Source of the DNA: JAISGQ01 sp964500965
GTDB taxonomy: Bacteria > Bacillota > Clostridia > Oscillospirales > Acutalibacteraceae
NCBI GenBank assembly: GCA_964500965.1
Contig: CAZCQZ010000004.1
Coordinates: 46,601 to 110,600, forward strand
DNA length: 64,000 nucleotides
Reading direction: 5' to 3'
The notes beneath the pieces were generated by a model. That model was given only the letters and a program-made list of their open reading frames with translations. It was not told where the DNA came from and ran no database searches. Positions 62,189 through 64,000 of this stretch are shown piece after piece; position 1 is the first letter of the stretch; each line of letters opens with the position of its first letter. The position numbers and the translations under genes were made by a program.

Positions 62189-63331
62189 ATGATGTTAGAA
62201 TGGCTGTCGGAATTTTCGTTCCTCATTGAAAATGCTAAAGCATTTGTTGCAGAGGGCGGCTGGCGTTATATCGTCATGTGGGCGATAGGCGGCATACTTA
62301 TTTATCTTGCGATTAAGCACGAAATGGAGCCGACATTGCTTTTGCCGTTGGGCTTCGGTACAATTCTCGTTAATATCCCCGGCTCAGGGGCAGTAGGTGA
62401 GGGCGGCGCGTTGACAACGCTTTTTGACGCCGGAATTGCCAATGAGCTGTTCCCCCTGATTCTTTTTATAGGAATCGGCGCGATGATTGATTTCGGACCG
62501 GTGCTGTCCAATCCGAAACTTATGATGTTCGGTGCGGCGGCTCAGTTCGGTATTTTCTTTACCCTCTGCACAGCCGCGATATTCTTCGAGGACAAGGACG
62601 CCGCGTCTATTGCCATAATAGGTGCTGCCGACGGACCGACGTCAATCGTTGTTGCGCAGGAGCTGAAATCAAATTATCAGGGCGCGATAATGGTGGCGGC
62701 GTACTCGTATATGGCACTTGTGCCGATTATCCAGCCACCTGTAATCAAACTTATCACCACAAAAAAGGAACGCCTTATAAGAATGCCCTATAAGCCTGCC
62801 GAGGTATCCAAGGTGACAAGAATACTGTTCCCGATTATTATTACGGTAATAGCCGGAACGATTGCGCCTGAATCCGCTTCGTTGATAGGTTTCCTCATGT
62901 TCGGCAACCTGATTCGCGAGTGCGGCGTTCTGGATTCGCTTTCCGATACAGCCCAAAAGGTTCTGGCAAATCTTATTACCATTTTCCTCGGCATTACTAT
63001 TGCCGTTCAAATGCAGGCCGATAAATTCCTGCAAATTGACACTCTTATCATTCTCGGACTGGGACTGTTCGCATTTGTTTTCGATACGGTGGGCGGCGTT
63101 CTTTTCGCGAAGTTTGTAAACCTTTTCCTGCCGAAGAACAAGAAGATAAACCCGATGATAGGTGCTGCCGGTATTTCAGCATTCCCCATGTCCGGACGTG
63201 TTGTTCATAAAATGGGACTTGCCGAAGACCCTCAGAATTTCCTGCTCATGCACTCTATCGGTGTAAACGTATCCGGTCAGATTGCTTCTGTTATCGCAGG
63301 CGGACTTATCCTCAGCCTGTTTATGAAATAA
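62189..63331 (+). CDS. Sodium-pumping decarboxylase beta subunit (OadB/GcdB)
   Basis: A 380-residue integral membrane protein with about nine helices. It has GAADGPTSIVVAQEL with the key Asp, FLMFGNLIRECGVL, the GGVLFAKFVN segment and the C-terminal GAAGISAFPMSGRVVHKMG. It moves Na+ out of the cell using the free energy of decarboxylation of carboxybiotin. It works with alpha (carboxyltransferase), biotin-carrier and gamma subunits; only a gamma-like gene follows, so the rest are elsewhere. AAAGG precedes ATG 62189 (or 62192). Confidence 0.93.
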   Translation: MMLEWLSEFSFLIENAKAFVAEGGWRYIVMWAIGGILIYLAIKHEMEPTLLLPLGFGTILVNIPGSGAVGEGGALTTLFDAGIANELFPLILFIGIGAMIDFGPVLSNPKLMMFGAAAQFGIFFTLCTAAIFFEDKDAASIAIIGAADGPTSIVVAQELKSNYQGAIMVAAYSYMALVPIIQPPVIKLITTKKERLIRMPYKPAEVSKVTRILFPIIITVIAGTIAPESASLIGFLMFGNLIRECGVLDSLSDTAQKVLANLITIFLGITIAVQMQADKFLQIDTLIILGLGLFAFVFDTVGGVLFAKFVNLFLPKNKKINPMIGAAGISAFPMSGRVVHKMGLAEDPQNFLLMHSIGVNVSGQIASVIAGGLILSLFMK

Positions 63332-63346
63332 AGGAGGTTTACGAAA

Positions 63347-63592
63347 ATGCTTTTAAACTTTCTCACAGCGTCAAATGCCGATGTAATTTCGAACACAGAC
63401 ATTATTTCAAACGCCGATGTAATATCAAGCGCAGATGCCTCCGCAGGGGGAATCCACATTGAACCGGGAAGATTTGTAGAAATGCTGCCGAAGCTTGCTA
63501 TCGGTATGATAAGCATTTTTATTGTTATCGGTATCATTATCATCGCAACATCAGTTTTAAATAAAGTTTTTTCGAAGAAAAAGAACAAATAA
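63347..63592 (+). CDS. Small membrane subunit, OadG-like
   Basis: An 81-residue protein with an N-terminal stretch of Asn/Asp/Ala/Ser repeats (SNADVIS, SNTDIIS, SNADVIS, SSADAS), then one helix (LAIGMISIFIVIGIIIIATS) and a basic end (FSKKKNK). One helix and a short tail is the build of the gamma subunit that joins decarboxylase parts. It lies 15 bases after the beta subunit gene with AAAGGAGG upstream, so the role is inferred mostly from context; the order beta then gamma is reversed from the usual one. A terminator follows. Confidence 0.7.
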   Translation: MLLNFLTASNADVISNTDIISNADVISSADASAGGIHIEPGRFVEMLPKLAIGMISIFIVIGIIIIATSVLNKVFSKKKNK

Positions 63593-63600
63593 AAATAAAA

Positions 63601-63645
63601 AAACGAGCTCCGGGTTTGCTTGGCGAAACCCGGAGCTCGTTTTTA
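63601..63645 (+). terminator. Terminator of the murD-oadB-oadG transcript
   Basis: AAACGAGCTCCGGGTTT pairs perfectly with AAACCCGGAGCTCGTTT around eight bases, with a T run, eight bases after the stop. Confidence 0.9.
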
Positions 63646-64000
63646 TTGCAATAATTTTTGCGGAGCTTTCGATACTTATCAAAATTCACATAATTTCAAA
63701 AATGCATCTAGCTTAAGCGTTGGCTAAAAATCTTTGATAAGTTCCGCTAACCTGATATATATACCCTTGCGCAGACTTAAGGTGGAACAGACAGCCGATG
63801 TATCAAATATCTCATTTTACTCCTTTCCGCTTTTGGACACGCTGTCCTAAAGCAATAAAAAAGCAGCTACAAATCTTTCGACTCATAACTGACCTAACGC
63901 TGTTTCCTGTTATAAAATTTTTCAAAATATAACAAATCATGTTTGACAAACTGAGATTTGTACCACTACTTGGTAAAATCTATGTCATATCTTGTCCCAT
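63646..64000. other. Gene-free AT-rich end of the window
   Basis: ACTTATCAAA (63674-63683) and TTTGATAAGT (63733-63742) form a perfect inverted repeat. On the minus strand an AAAGGAG-TAAA-ATG unit opens a frame of only 12 codons that overlaps the end of a 24-codon frame (MSRKICSC start); these may be a leader peptide or remains of a gene. An ATG at 63982 opens a frame running off the right edge. None can be called with confidence. Confidence 0.3.

Overview
The window looks like a chromosomal segment of a gut or rumen Firmicute of class Clostridia, most like the Oscillospirales/Ruminococcaceae. Reasons: Firmicute-type GGAGG ribosome-binding sites, the clostridial GlgC+GlgD pair, a Gx-transporter/ApbE neighbourhood, carbohydrate uptake genes of the LplB/YtcP/LipO type, a GH5 glucanase and a GH95 fucosidase, and many short intergenic hairpins of the kind common in this group. 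This placement is inference from gene content; no rRNA gene is present. Most of the window is dense and ordinary, but several intergenic stretches are rich in structured repeats.

Layout. 1-933: 5' end of a GH95 fucosidase and a small secreted protein, both on the minus strand. 1.2-3.9 kb: the TldD/TldE peptidase pair. 3.9-5.2 kb: a HAD phosphatase between two 99-bp direct repeats and next to MITE-like palindromes. 5.2-14.4 kb: a long AT-rich leader carrying repeated TTTC-N7-GAAA palindromes, then one 2783-residue secreted, repeat-built surface protein. 14.5-16.2 kb: two paralogous lipoproteins, a 253-bp nested inverted-repeat element and a GNAT. 16.3-18.5 kb: a secreted FN3/polysaccharide deacetylase. 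18.8-24.3 kb: a YesN-like AraC regulator with no standard start codon, purC, an alkyltransferase-like protein, a flavin reductase, a membrane XRE regulator and a hemolysin III protein.

24.7-34.5 kb is a carbohydrate-use locus: a secreted beta-rich protein, two permeases, a binding lipoprotein, a YesL-like protein, an esterase and a GH5 endoglucanase. The first and last proteins end in almost the same Gly-Gly-Cys C-terminal signal. 34.6-39.9 kb: a CotH-kinase lipoprotein and a two-component system. 40.2-46.0 kb: the glycogen operon glgB-glgC-glgD-glgA. 46.1-50.1 kb: pncB followed by a P-type ATPase that has lost nearly every catalytic signature while keeping its ion-site residues, the most striking gene here. 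50.4-54.7 kb: XRE regulator, ApbE, Gx transporter, YibE/F protein and a LURP-one-like protein. 54.7-55.1 kb: a probable structured RNA. 55.2-63.6 kb: HtrA protease, acyltransferase and glycosyltransferase, MntP-like exporter, TetR, MurD, GNAT, and a Na+-pumping decarboxylase beta subunit with a gamma-like partner.

How the genes fit together: the 24.7-34.5 kb locus would cut plant glucan outside the cell, remove acyl groups and import the oligosaccharides, and the glg operon would store surplus glucose as glycogen. The AraC regulator and the YesL-like protein match pieces of known YesLMN-type oligosaccharide systems, but no sensor kinase or transport ATPase for them lies in the window.
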